The notes under the pieces were generated by a model, which made no database searches, had not been told where the DNA came from, and worked only from the letters and a program-made list of their open reading frames with translations. Below, one piece after another: positions 1 through 6,674 of a DNA stretch of 6,893 nt. Source of the DNA: Candidatus Atribacter hydrocarboniphilus (GTDB lineage: Bacteria > Atribacterota > Atribacteria > Atribacterales > Atribacteraceae); assembly GCA_003542295.1 (NCBI GenBank), contig DPKX01000206.1, positions 409 to 7,301 of the forward strand, written 5' to 3'. Positions within the stretch are counted from its first letter, which is position 1. Each line of letters begins with the position of its first letter. A program made the translations under genes and the position numbers.

Positions 1-364
1 AAAGATACATCCTATCAAAAAGATACCGCCTGTTTTTTAGTAACGAAAATGTACCGAAGTCTATCCAACTCCAACACCTAGCCCTTTTCCACAGAGAACT
101 TCCTCTCCTCCTCCGCCCACCCATCAATAATTTTTTCTGGAAGTTTGAACAAGAGATGATGTATACTCGATGTGAGTTCATAACATCATCTCTTGTTCAC
201 AATATAAATAACTTTCCCCTTCTTTTTTCATAAAATTACTATTAGGTTGATAACTAAACCCAATGGATTTCAAATTTAATTTATTTCAGTCAAAAACAGT
301 TCTGTAAATCTTAAGTTAATCAGATATTTATATTTATTCAACTCCATAAGAAAGGACAATCAAC
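1..364. other. Intergenic region with no supportable gene
   Basis: I find no convincing gene here. Frame 1 is open from the window edge to a TAG at 79-81 and frame 3 is open from position 3 to a TAA near 231. Neither has a recognisable motif, and both could be chance or the tail of a gene lying outside the window. An 8-bp direct repeat (AAAGATAC at 1-8 and 19-26) sits at the edge, and a perfect 16-bp inverted repeat lies at 147-198. Positions 200-360 are AT-rich and presumably carry the promoter of the dehydrogenase gene, but no well-spaced -35/-10 pair stands out. The ribosome binding site AAAGGA is at 351-356. Confidence 0.6.
147..198. repeat. Perfect 16-bp inverted repeat (hairpin)
   Basis: The left arm at 147-162 (GAACAAGAGATGATGT) is exactly complementary to the right arm at 183-198 (ACATCATCTCTTGTTC), with a 20-nt loop. 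Inside the loop, ACTC (165-168) can pair with GAGT (174-177), so the structure could extend with an internal bulge. There is no T-run directly after the right arm, and the nearest one (about 223-228) is too far for a canonical intrinsic terminator. It could be a terminator of an upstream gene lacking a U tract, a regulator-binding palindrome, or a small dispersed element. The pairing is read directly; the role is unknown. Confidence 0.85.
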
Positions 365-2074
365 ATGTCAAACCAACTAAAAAATATTCTTATCTGGGGA
401 GCGGGAAAGATTGGTCGTGGGTTTATCGCAGATTTGTTTAATAAAGCAAGATATAACTTAATTTTTGTCGATTCCAACCAGGAACTGATACATCGGTTAA
501 ATACCCAAAAGCAATACACTATAGTGAACCTTCCTAGCCTTGAAGAAAAAGAAGAAGTCATTATTAAAGGTTTTCAAGCCTTTCATATCGATGAAAAAGA
601 CCAAATTTTTCAAAAACTGAAAGAATGTTCGATTTTATCCCTGGTTGTCTTCCCATCAGCTTTTGAACAGGTTGCCAAAGACATCGCTGCAATTATCGAA
701 AGACGATCTCGCGAAAAAATTGATCGTTCTCTTGATATTCTCATGAGCACCAATATCTGCCAGCCTTCAGAACAATTTAAACATTATCTTTTTAAAGAGC
801 TTTCCGATGCCGGAAAGTATTATTTCAATCGATACATTGGGTTGGTAGATACCTTAATTATCCGAATGGGAATTGAGCCCACTCCAGAAATGAAAGAAAA
901 AGATCCACTGACTATTCTCACCAATGGCTACCCAGAGCTTACCCTGGATCGACCAGCCTTTAAGGGTAAACCGCCTCAGTTCAAAGGCTTATTATATACC
1001 ACTAATATGGCACATGAGGAAAAAAGAAAAATGTATACCTATAATACCATTCACGCTGTGTATGCCTACCTGGGAAAACAAAAAGGATATCAATACATCA
1101 TTGAATCCATTCAAGATCAAGCAACCCAACAAATGGCAGTCGAAGCACTCAATGAATCAAGCCGAGCGCTACAAAAAGAGTTTGGCTATTCTAATGAGGA
1201 AATGAAGGAATGGAATAACCGAGTTCTAAAAAATATGGCAAATCCCATGTTAAAAGATAAAATTAACCGGGTAGGAGCCGATCCCATTCGAAAGCTGAAA
1301 AAAGAAGATCGGCTTATCGGTCCCGCCCTCATGTGCATCCGAAATGGCATTATGCCCTATTTTCTGGCGAAAGCCGTTGCTGCCGCCTTTCTTTTTGTTT
1401 CAGAAGAAGATCAAGCATCAAGCACCATTCAGGAATACTTAAAAAATCACTCGATAAAAGAGGCCATTCGAGAGTTTTGCCAGCTTGATCGGGAAGTTGA
1501 ATTGATTCAATTGATTTCCGAGCATTATCAAAAATTCCTCAATAAAATAACTCTTGAGAAAGATTTTTATAAGATAAAAAAATTAAAAGAGTGTTATGAA
1601 ATTGGCTTTGAATATGAAAAAAATTATCGCGGGTGCGCTCAATGCCTCATCGCAACCTTCTTTAAATTTACCGGGAAAACCAATAACACCCTTTTTCAAT
1701 CTGCAAGTGGGCTTTCGGGTGGAATGGCGCTTTGTGGAGATAGCGCATGCGGTGGCTATTCGGGGGGCATTATGATTATGGGGAGCTATGTCGGAAGGCG
1801 ACTTGAAAAATTAGATCTTGATGGTGATAAAGAAGCACAGTACAAAGCCTATGAAATGGCGCAAAAACTCCATGATAAATTTATTGAAACCTATGGAAGT
1901 GTGATTTGTGCTGACATCCACAAACAAATCTTCGGAAAATCCTTTTGTTTAAGATCAAAAGAAGTTCGAAAAGAGTTCGAAGAAGCTGGAGCTCACCTCG
2001 ATAAATGTACCACGGTAGTAGCTATGGCTGCCTCCTGGGTAGCCGACATTCTGAACGATGAAGGCTATTTATAG
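365..2074 (+). CDS. Polyol (mannitol-1-phosphate 5-dehydrogenase-like) dehydrogenase fused to C_GCAxxG_C_C redox domain
   Basis: This 569-residue cytoplasmic protein has two parts. Residues 1 to about 395 resemble mannitol-1-phosphate 5-dehydrogenase (MtlD, about 380 residues), which interconverts mannitol-1-phosphate and fructose-6-phosphate with NAD. Seen here are the Rossmann loop G12-A-G14-K-I-G17, Asp36 at the end of the second strand (suits NAD rather than NADP), the polyol-dehydrogenase catalytic pattern K222-x4-N227-x2-H230, and the MtlD-like block NPMLKDKINRVGADPIRKL. Residues about 405-569 match the C_GCAxxG_C_C putative redox-active family: GC424AQC427, a glycine-rich stretch with C457, C462-GGYSG (the CGAxxG-type motif), C515-ADI, C528 and DKC548. 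The frame is continuous across the junction, so I read a true fusion. The ATG is preceded by AAAGGA with 8-nt spacing. It lies upstream of a sugar ABC importer on the same strand, 249 bp away. Substrate is inferred; a related polyol or sugar acid is possible. Confidence 0.88.
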   Translation: MSNQLKNILIWGAGKIGRGFIADLFNKARYNLIFVDSNQELIHRLNTQKQYTIVNLPSLEEKEEVIIKGFQAFHIDEKDQIFQKLKECSILSLVVFPSAFEQVAKDIAAIIERRSREKIDRSLDILMSTNICQPSEQFKHYLFKELSDAGKYYFNRYIGLVDTLIIRMGIEPTPEMKEKDPLTILTNGYPELTLDRPAFKGKPPQFKGLLYTTNMAHEEKRKMYTYNTIHAVYAYLGKQKGYQYIIESIQDQATQQMAVEALNESSRALQKEFGYSNEEMKEWNNRVLKNMANPMLKDKINRVGADPIRKLKKEDRLIGPALMCIRNGIMPYFLAKAVAAAFLFVSEEDQASSTIQEYLKNHSIKEAIREFCQLDREVELIQLISEHYQKFLNKITLEKDFYKIKKLKECYEIGFEYEKNYRGCAQCLIATFFKFTGKTNNTLFQSASGLSGGMALCGDSACGGYSGGIMIMGSYVGRRLEKLDLDGDKEAQYKAYEMAQKLHDKFIETYGSVICADIHKQIFGKSFCLRSKEVRKEFEEAGAHLDKCTTVVAMAASWVADILNDEGYL

Positions 2075-2323
2075 CTTTTTTTAATTAATTTTTTATCAAA
2101 GATTCCTTAACTAATTAAAATATTTAATATTATTAAAATAAATAAATAATACCTTTTAAAGCCATAAACCTAATAATTGGTATATTTTGAAATTTTAGTG
2201 TTTTTTTATTGTTGGTCGTGTATATTGGTATTGATGATGTATTTTTAAATTAGGGGGTGATAGTGGAAGAATTGGTCAAATTAGCATTTTATCACTTTTT
2301 AATTATTAAAGGAGGCTGAAAGA
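2075..2323. promoter_or_regulatory. AT-rich intergenic/leader region before the ABC operon
   Basis: The gap is extremely A/T-rich, especially 2075-2200. No GC-rich terminator follows the dehydrogenase stop, only T-runs after weak AT palindromes (for example 2114-2128, six-base arms). Read-through into the transporter genes is therefore possible. Close to the next gene, GTGATA (2257-2262) can pair with TATCAC (2290-2295), which is followed by five Ts. This is a weak leader-hairpin candidate. The ribosome binding site AAAGGAGG is at 2308-2315, 8 nt before the ATG. The region most likely carries the promoter for the solute-binding protein gene, but I cannot assign -35/-10 boxes with confidence. 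Confidence 0.45.
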
Positions 2324-3607
2324 ATGAAAAAATCACTATTTGTACTCTTATTAATCACAATAACTATGAGTTTATTGATTATCCCCGGTTTAGCTTCTGC
2401 ACAGAATAAAATTACCATCAACGTTCTTACCCAACCCCGGCGAGAATGGGAGCTTCTTGAGCAATACCTCCCAGAATTCGAAGAAAAAGAAAATATCGAT
2501 GTTGTGTTTCACTATTTTGCAGAACTAGAAAGAAGATCAAAATCTCGCCTTGATGCCTCAACCAAAGCCGGTCAATATCAAGTGTATTATATCGACGAAG
2601 CTAACGTCGCTGAGTTTGCAGTCAACAACTGGTTAATCCCCATTAAAGATTATTATCCCGAGGAATATGATTTCGCTGATTTTTCTGAGCCATTAGTTGC
2701 TGTTCTAACCTTTAATGACATAACCTATGGCGCCCCAATGACATTTGAAGGAAACGTAATGTTTTATCGAAAAGACCTCTTTGAAAGAGATGGAATTGCT
2801 GTTCCACAAACCCTCGATGAGTACTTAGAAGTTGTGAAACACTTTCACAATCCTCCAGAACTTTACGGAACCGCAGTCCGCGGACTTCGCGGATCAGGAA
2901 TGAATGTCTGGAGATTCAGCCCCTATCTCAAGATGTTTGGTGGCCAGTATTTGGATGAAAATGGTGTTCCAGCTTTTAATTCTCCCGAAGCCGTTAAAGC
3001 CGTTGAATATTATATTGAGCTCATTAAACACAGCCCCAGTCCTACCCTTTCCTGGTCAGACGCCATGGATAACTTCAATGCCGGTAAGGTTGCTATTGTT
3101 GAATACGCCAACTTAAAAATGGATTACACTATGGATCCCAAAGGATCGGTCGTATACGACAAAGTAGGCTACTCAAAACCAGCCGCCGGTCCCATGGGCG
3201 CCATCTCCAATACAGCTGTTCATGGTTTGGGGATTTCAGTTGCAGGATGTCCAACTGAAGAGCTGAAAGCTGCCGCCGGTAAGTTCATCGGTTGGTTTAC
3301 TAGCAAAGAAAATGAAATCAGAAAGGTTGTAGCCGGCTCCGGTCTCACCAATGCCCGCAAGTCAACTTTTGCCAGCTCCGAATTTGCCGCTGCTTATCCA
3401 GCAGAATTTGTTGAAGCCCAAGTAGAGATGATGAAAATTCAACAAATGTGTATTCTGCAAATACCAGAATGGCCAGAAATTGGTGACTACTTGGGCATTA
3501 AGCTTGAAGAACTCTTTACCAAAGCTTATGCTGGTCAATCCTATGATATTCAGGCTGCTCTGGATGATGCAGTTGCTTATGCAAAAGAAGTCTTGGGGAA
3601 AAAATAA
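2324..3607 (+). CDS. Carbohydrate ABC transporter solute-binding protein (family 1)
   Basis: This is a periplasmic binding protein that captures a sugar or polyol and hands it to the two permeases encoded downstream. The 427-residue length is usual for the SBP_bac_1 family. Residues 1-26 form a Sec signal peptide: Lys2-Lys3, a hydrophobic core, then Ala-Ser-Ala with cleavage expected before Gln27. There is no lipobox cysteine, so it is likely soluble in the periplasm of a diderm cell. Family hallmarks are the early strand TINVLTQP, the MFYRKDLFE block from residue 146 with a following 'VPQTLDEY', 'FNSPEAVKAVEYY' in the middle, and 'FIGWFTSKENE' near residue 322. The general pattern, including 'DKVGYSKPAAGP', resembles sorbitol/mannitol-type binding proteins, which would suit the upstream polyol dehydrogenase, but the ligand cannot be read from sequence. 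The start is well supported by AAAGGAGG 8 nt upstream. A strong terminator follows immediately. Confidence 0.93.
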   Translation: MKKSLFVLLLITITMSLLIIPGLASAQNKITINVLTQPRREWELLEQYLPEFEEKENIDVVFHYFAELERRSKSRLDASTKAGQYQVYYIDEANVAEFAVNNWLIPIKDYYPEEYDFADFSEPLVAVLTFNDITYGAPMTFEGNVMFYRKDLFERDGIAVPQTLDEYLEVVKHFHNPPELYGTAVRGLRGSGMNVWRFSPYLKMFGGQYLDENGVPAFNSPEAVKAVEYYIELIKHSPSPTLSWSDAMDNFNAGKVAIVEYANLKMDYTMDPKGSVVYDKVGYSKPAAGPMGAISNTAVHGLGISVAGCPTEELKAAAGKFIGWFTSKENEIRKVVAGSGLTNARKSTFASSEFAAAYPAEFVEAQVEMMKIQQMCILQIPEWPEIGDYLGIKLEELFTKAYAGQSYDIQAALDDAVAYAKEVLGKK

Positions 3608-3620
3608 ACGATTAGGAAAT

Positions 3621-3647
3621 AAAAGGGGCTCTTTGGAGCCCCTTTTC
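3621..3647 (+). terminator. Intrinsic terminator/attenuator between binding protein and permeases
   Basis: An 11-bp perfect stem (3621-3631 with 3636-3646), GC-rich in its upper part (GGGGCTC/GAGCCCC), has a 4-nt TTTG loop and ends in four Ts. It starts 13 nt after the binding-protein stop codon. In ABC importer operons such a hairpin commonly allows partial read-through, giving much more binding protein than permease. The A-rich left flank means it could also act on the opposite strand. Confidence 0.88.
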
Positions 3648-3721
3648 TAAATTCATTATATCAAAATAATTGGACTTCTTTCCTAACCATTTAAACAGTG
3701 TAACAAGAAGGGGGCTCAATA

Positions 3722-4597
3722 GTGACCAGAAAACAATTTTTTTTAGTATTTATGATTCCAACTTTTATTATTTTGTTTTTTTTAGCCTTCTATCCACTGC
3801 TCAACGCTTTTTATTATTCACTGCAAAATTGGGACCTAAGAAGTTCCCGCCCGATTCGATTTGTCGGATTGAAAAATTATATACAACTCTTCACTGATGC
3901 GCGTTTTCTCAATTCTCTCCGTATTTCCTTGCTTTGGTCGGTTATTACGGTTGGATTTTCGGTTTTTTTTGGTGCTGGGTTGTTAGCTCCCCTGATCAAT
4001 GATAATGCTAAAGGTAGTTTTAGAACCATATGTCTCTTTATCTTTATCATTCCTGCCCTTCTTCCTCGGGTGGGAGCAGCTTACATGTGGCGGTTGATGT
4101 ATTCATCATCAATTGGAATTATAAATTACTTTTTAAGTTTTTTTGGAATCGGACCTATCGGCTTCTTAGAAAATCCCTCTTATGCTCTTTACTCAGTTGC
4201 AGCAATCGATATCTGGCAGTGGTCCTTTTTGATTGCCGCTTTAACCATTATTCTTTTACAGGATATCCCCAAAGAGATCATTGAAGCCGGCTCGCTTGAT
4301 GGAGCAAAAAGGTGGCAGCTATATCGCTTTATTATCTTCCCAGTGATCGTTCCACCCTTTCTGTCAATCTTTTTTATTAAAATGATGGAATCCCTTCGTT
4401 CTTTTGATTTTATTTTTGTGCTGACCGCTGGGGGTCCTGGTGTAGCCACCGAAACTTTGGATATGTATGCCTATTGGCAGGGGATTGGTTCAGCAGGTCG
4501 GGTCTCTTACGCCTCTTCGATGTCAATCGTTATGCTGGTGATCACCATCATCTTGATCACTATCGTGTGGAGGGGGTTAGTCAGATGGCACGAGTAA
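3722..4597 (+). CDS. Carbohydrate ABC transporter permease, MalF-type
   Basis: This is one of two inner-membrane channel subunits of the importer (291 residues, normal for this subgroup). It starts with GTG at 3722, supported by GAAGGGG ending 7 nt upstream; the next residues enter the first membrane helix straight away (about residues 5-30). Several further hydrophobic segments follow (about 68-92, 101-121, 155-180, 205-222, 265-283). The cytoplasmic coupling loop that contacts the ATPase carries the EAA signature: E188-A-G-x3-G194, continuing through 'RWQLYRFIIFP' to paired prolines. 'LTAGGPGVATETLDMYAYW' is typical of MalF/UgpA-like permeases. It lies 114 nt after the binding-protein gene, across the terminator, and its last 13 nt overlap the next permease. 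No clear promoter is visible in the gap, so expression probably depends on read-through. Confidence 0.93.
   Translation: MTRKQFFLVFMIPTFIILFFLAFYPLLNAFYYSLQNWDLRSSRPIRFVGLKNYIQLFTDARFLNSLRISLLWSVITVGFSVFFGAGLLAPLINDNAKGSFRTICLFIFIIPALLPRVGAAYMWRLMYSSSIGIINYFLSFFGIGPIGFLENPSYALYSVAAIDIWQWSFLIAALTIILLQDIPKEIIEAGSLDGAKRWQLYRFIIFPVIVPPFLSIFFIKMMESLRSFDFIFVLTAGGPGVATETLDMYAYWQGIGSAGRVSYASSMSIVMLVITIILITIVWRGLVRWHE
4569..4576 (+). promoter_or_regulatory. Ribosome binding site that sets the second permease start
   Basis: GGAGGGGG lies 8 nt before the ATG at 4585, inside the end of the first permease gene. It favours that ATG over the in-frame ATG at 4474, which would add 37 residues that do not look like a permease N-terminus. 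Confidence 0.85.
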
Positions 4598-5400
4598 ATG
4601 GAAAGGATATTTTCTATAAAATAATCATCATTCTTGTTCTGCTCATTGCTTTAGCCCCAATTCTTTGGATGTTTTTGTCTTCGTTTAAGTCAAGGGTTGA
4701 TATCATTAGTTATCCTCCTAAGTTTATCTTTACTCCAGTAATGGATAACTATAAAAGAGTTCTTCAAATGCCAACTCTTATGCATGGTCTCCGCAACAGC
4801 CTTACCATCGTCCCTATATCTCTTCTTTTGGGGTTTATTTTTGGTGTTCCTGTCGGGTACATATTTGCCCGGATAAAGTTTAAAAGAAGCGCCGATCTTC
4901 GTTTTTTTATCTTGTCTTTAAGATTCATGCCTCCAGTTGCGGTAGCTCTTCCCTTTTTCTTGATTTGGATGCGTTTAGGACTTCTGGATACCATACCGGC
5001 AGTCATATTTACTTACCTGACCATTGCAATTAGCACCATGATCTGGTTAACAATTGAATGTTTCAAGCAGGTACCCGTTGAATGCGAGGAAGCGGCTCAC
5101 TTAGAAGGATGTACCCAATTTCAAGTCTTTTCTCGTATTGCTTTACCTTTAGCAATTCCCAGTATCTTAGGTATGTGTATCTTTATCTTTATTCTTTTGT
5201 GGAATGAATTCTTCCTAGCCTTTGTCATTACTTCTCAACGTGCGGTGACGATGCCGGTTGCTTCAGCTGCTTTTGCGGTGGTTGGAATGGAAGTTCCCTG
5301 GGGACAAATTTGTGCATCAGTTATTCTTCTTTCCATTCCACCTTTGATTTTGTCCTATTTCTTTGTGAAGTTCCTTCCTTACTTCTTTAAGGTTAGTTAA
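4585..5400 (+). CDS. Carbohydrate ABC transporter permease, MalG-type
   Basis: This is the second inner-membrane channel subunit, partner of the MalF-type protein. From the ATG at 4585 it is 271 residues, the usual MalG-family length. It begins with a short charged tail and the first membrane helix (about residues 11-32), then the family pattern 'WMFLSSFKS' and 'NYKRVLQ'. 'GLRNSLTIVPIS' opens the next helix. The EAA loop is E169-A170-A171-x3-G175 followed by 'FSRIALPLAIPS', the ATPase docking motif. 'ILLWNEFFLAFVI' is another standard MalG stretch. It overlaps the upstream permease by 13 nt, which implies translational coupling and balanced amounts of the two. It is the last gene of the cassette and no nucleotide-binding subunit follows, so the importer must borrow an ATPase encoded elsewhere, as MsmK-type shared ATPases do in other bacteria. 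An annotation starting at 4474 would be too long. Confidence 0.93.
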   Translation: MARVNGKDIFYKIIIILVLLIALAPILWMFLSSFKSRVDIISYPPKFIFTPVMDNYKRVLQMPTLMHGLRNSLTIVPISLLLGFIFGVPVGYIFARIKFKRSADLRFFILSLRFMPPVAVALPFFLIWMRLGLLDTIPAVIFTYLTIAISTMIWLTIECFKQVPVECEEAAHLEGCTQFQVFSRIALPLAIPSILGMCIFIFILLWNEFFLAFVITSQRAVTMPVASAAFAVVGMEVPWGQICASVILLSIPPLILSYFFVKFLPYFFKVS

Positions 5401-5409
5401 TCAATAATA

Positions 5410-5449
5410 AAAAGACCCTCATGGATTTAAAATAATATGAGGGTCTTTT
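5410..5449. terminator. Bidirectional intrinsic terminator between convergent genes
   Basis: A 13-bp perfect stem pairs 5410-5422 (AAAAGACCCTCAT) with 5437-5449 (ATGAGGGTCTTTT) around a 14-nt AT-rich loop. T-runs arise on both strands, so it can end the ABC operon (+) and the nfeD-floA operon (-). It begins 10 nt after the permease stop. Confidence 0.9.
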
Positions 5450-5499
5450 ATAACAAGTCCTTATTTCAATTCCAAATCATTCATTACGATTCCATTTGA

Positions 5500-5700
5500 C
5501 TATTTATGAAACATCCTCAAGGTTTGGGGTTTCCAGGGATAAAAAGCCAGCAGTGGATTCATCCGGTAGCAAGCGGGCTTTGAAAATACCTCATGAAAAA
5601 GGTAAAAGGAATCAAAATTTTCCTCAATGACTTGTTCAAATGAATCGTTTCTCAAATCATCGGCTAAGGGGTTTTCATTCTCATAATTCCAATCACTCAC
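5500..5700 (-). CDS. Small hypothetical protein translationally coupled to floA
   Basis: This 66-residue ORF starts with GTG at 5700 and overlaps the last 8 nt of floA (GTGAGTGA contains the floA stop). An AAAGGAGG lies at 5713-5720, 12 nt from the start, and an AAGGG sits closer (5 nt). The close overlap suggests translation by re-initiation. The first half is acidic and polar (many Asp, Glu, Asn), then comes an aromatic stretch ([13 protein letters not shown]) and a basic end ([11 protein letters not shown]). There is one cysteine, no signal peptide and no clear membrane helix. I recognise no family. It ends 50 nt before the shared terminator, so it would be the last gene of the nfeD-floA unit. 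Position and overlap favour a real gene, but its short length leaves chance possible. Confidence 0.5.
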   Translation of the reverse strand: MSDWNYENENPLADDLRNDSFEQVIEENFDSFYLFHEVFSKPACYRMNPLLAFYPWKPQTLRMFHK

Positions 5701-6670
5701 GTTTTCCCTTATCCTCCTTTTTTCCTAACTTTTCTCTCATTTTGGTATCGGCCTGTAAGTTTTGAAGAGAATAATAATCCATAAATCCAAACTTTCCCTC
5801 TCGTAGACTATGTGCCAATGCTTTGGGAACCTCGGCTTCAGCTTCAACAACTTTTGCTCTCATTTCCTGGGTATAAGCTAACATCTCCTGTTCCTGGGCA
5901 ATCGCCATAGCTCTTCTTTCTTCGGCTTTAGCCTGAGCAACCCTCTTGTCGGCTTCAGCTTGGTCAGTTTGTAAACGGGCTCCAATGTTTTCTCCAACAT
6001 CAATATCGGCAATATCTATAGAGAGAATTTCAAAAGCCGTGCCTGCATCTAATCCTTTTTCCAAAACGGTTTTAGAAATGGAATCTGGATTTTCTAACAC
6101 TGCTTTGTGAGTAAGCGATGATCCAATGGTGGTTACGATACCCTCTCCAACCCGAGCGATTATTGTCTCTTCGGTTGCTCCACCGATTAAGCGATCTATA
6201 TTGGTTCGGACAGTAACTCGAGCTTTGACTTTTAATTCTATTCCATCCTTGGCAACAGCTGCAACTTCTGGTGTTTCAATAACTTTAGGAAGAACACTCA
6301 ACTGAACCGCTTCTAAAACATTCCTTCCAGCTAAGTCAATAGCACAGGTTCTTTGAAATGAAAGCGGTATGCCTGCTCTCTCGGCTGCAATCATTGAAAT
6401 AACTACTCTATCAACATTCCCTCCAGCTAAATAATGAGCTTCCAATAACTCGGCATTAAGTTTTATATCAGCTTTAGTTGCTTTAATAAATGGTAAAATA
6501 ATGCTCGCTGGAGGAACACGCCTCAGTTTCATACCAATTAAATTAAGAATGCTAATCTTTACTCCGGCTGCTAAGGCTGATATCCAAAGTCCCAATGGAA
6601 CCAGTGAAAAAAACACAATCACAAGAATTAATATAATGATTGCCGGTACCAAGTATCCGGTAATATCCAT
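5693..6670 (-). CDS. floA: Flotillin-like protein FloA (UPF0365 family)
   Basis: This is a bacterial flotillin that organises membrane microdomains and affects membrane fluidity and protein assembly there; known FloA proteins are about 330 residues, and this one is 325. Residues about 6-34 form the N-terminal membrane anchor, followed by '[19 protein letters not shown]', a family hallmark. The SPFH/PHB-like domain covers about 55-215, including '[19 protein letters not shown]'. An alanine/glutamate-rich coiled region (about 224-271, for example '[18 protein letters not shown]') is the oligomerisation segment. The conserved tail motif '[13 protein letters not shown]' is at 287-299. I chose the ATG at 6670 rather than the TTG at 6691, because a GAGGTG ribosome site sits 7 nt before the ATG and the TTG lies within the end of nfeD. 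The start is 4 nt after the nfeD stop, the classic nfeD-floA arrangement. Confidence 0.96.
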   Translation of the reverse strand: MDITGYLVPAIIILILVIVFFSLVPLGLWISALAAGVKISILNLIGMKLRRVPPASIILPFIKATKADIKLNAELLEAHYLAGGNVDRVVISMIAAERAGIPLSFQRTCAIDLAGRNVLEAVQLSVLPKVIETPEVAAVAKDGIELKVKARVTVRTNIDRLIGGATEETIIARVGEGIVTTIGSSLTHKAVLENPDSISKTVLEKGLDAGTAFEILSIDIADIDVGENIGARLQTDQAEADKRVAQAKAEERRAMAIAQEQEMLAYTQEMRAKVVEAEAEVPKALAHSLREGKFGFMDYYSLQNLQADTKMREKLGKKEDKGKRE

Positions 6671-6674
6671 AGAT

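Noticed and set aside
302..334. Promoter for the dehydrogenase gene with -10 TATATT at 329-334
   Set aside because: The -10 resembles consensus but no acceptable -35 lies 16-18 bp upstream, and similar hexamers occur by chance throughout this AT-rich stretch.
334..561. Minus-strand ORF opposite the start of the dehydrogenase gene
   Set aside because: It lies opposite the conserved Rossmann region of a well-supported gene and has no family motif or ribosome site I can identify.
2075..2128. Terminator after the dehydrogenase gene
   Set aside because: Only AT palindromes and T-runs are present, with no GC-containing stem, so an intrinsic terminator cannot be supported.
4189..4449. Minus-strand ORF opposite the EAA loop of the first permease
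   Set aside because: It is a reverse-complement shadow of conserved coding sequence and has no plausible product.
4474..4584. A longer start (ATG at 4474) for the second permease
   Set aside because: It would add 37 non-membrane residues read out of frame through the upstream permease. The ATG at 4585 has GGAGGGGG 8 nt upstream and gives a normal MalG-type N-terminus.
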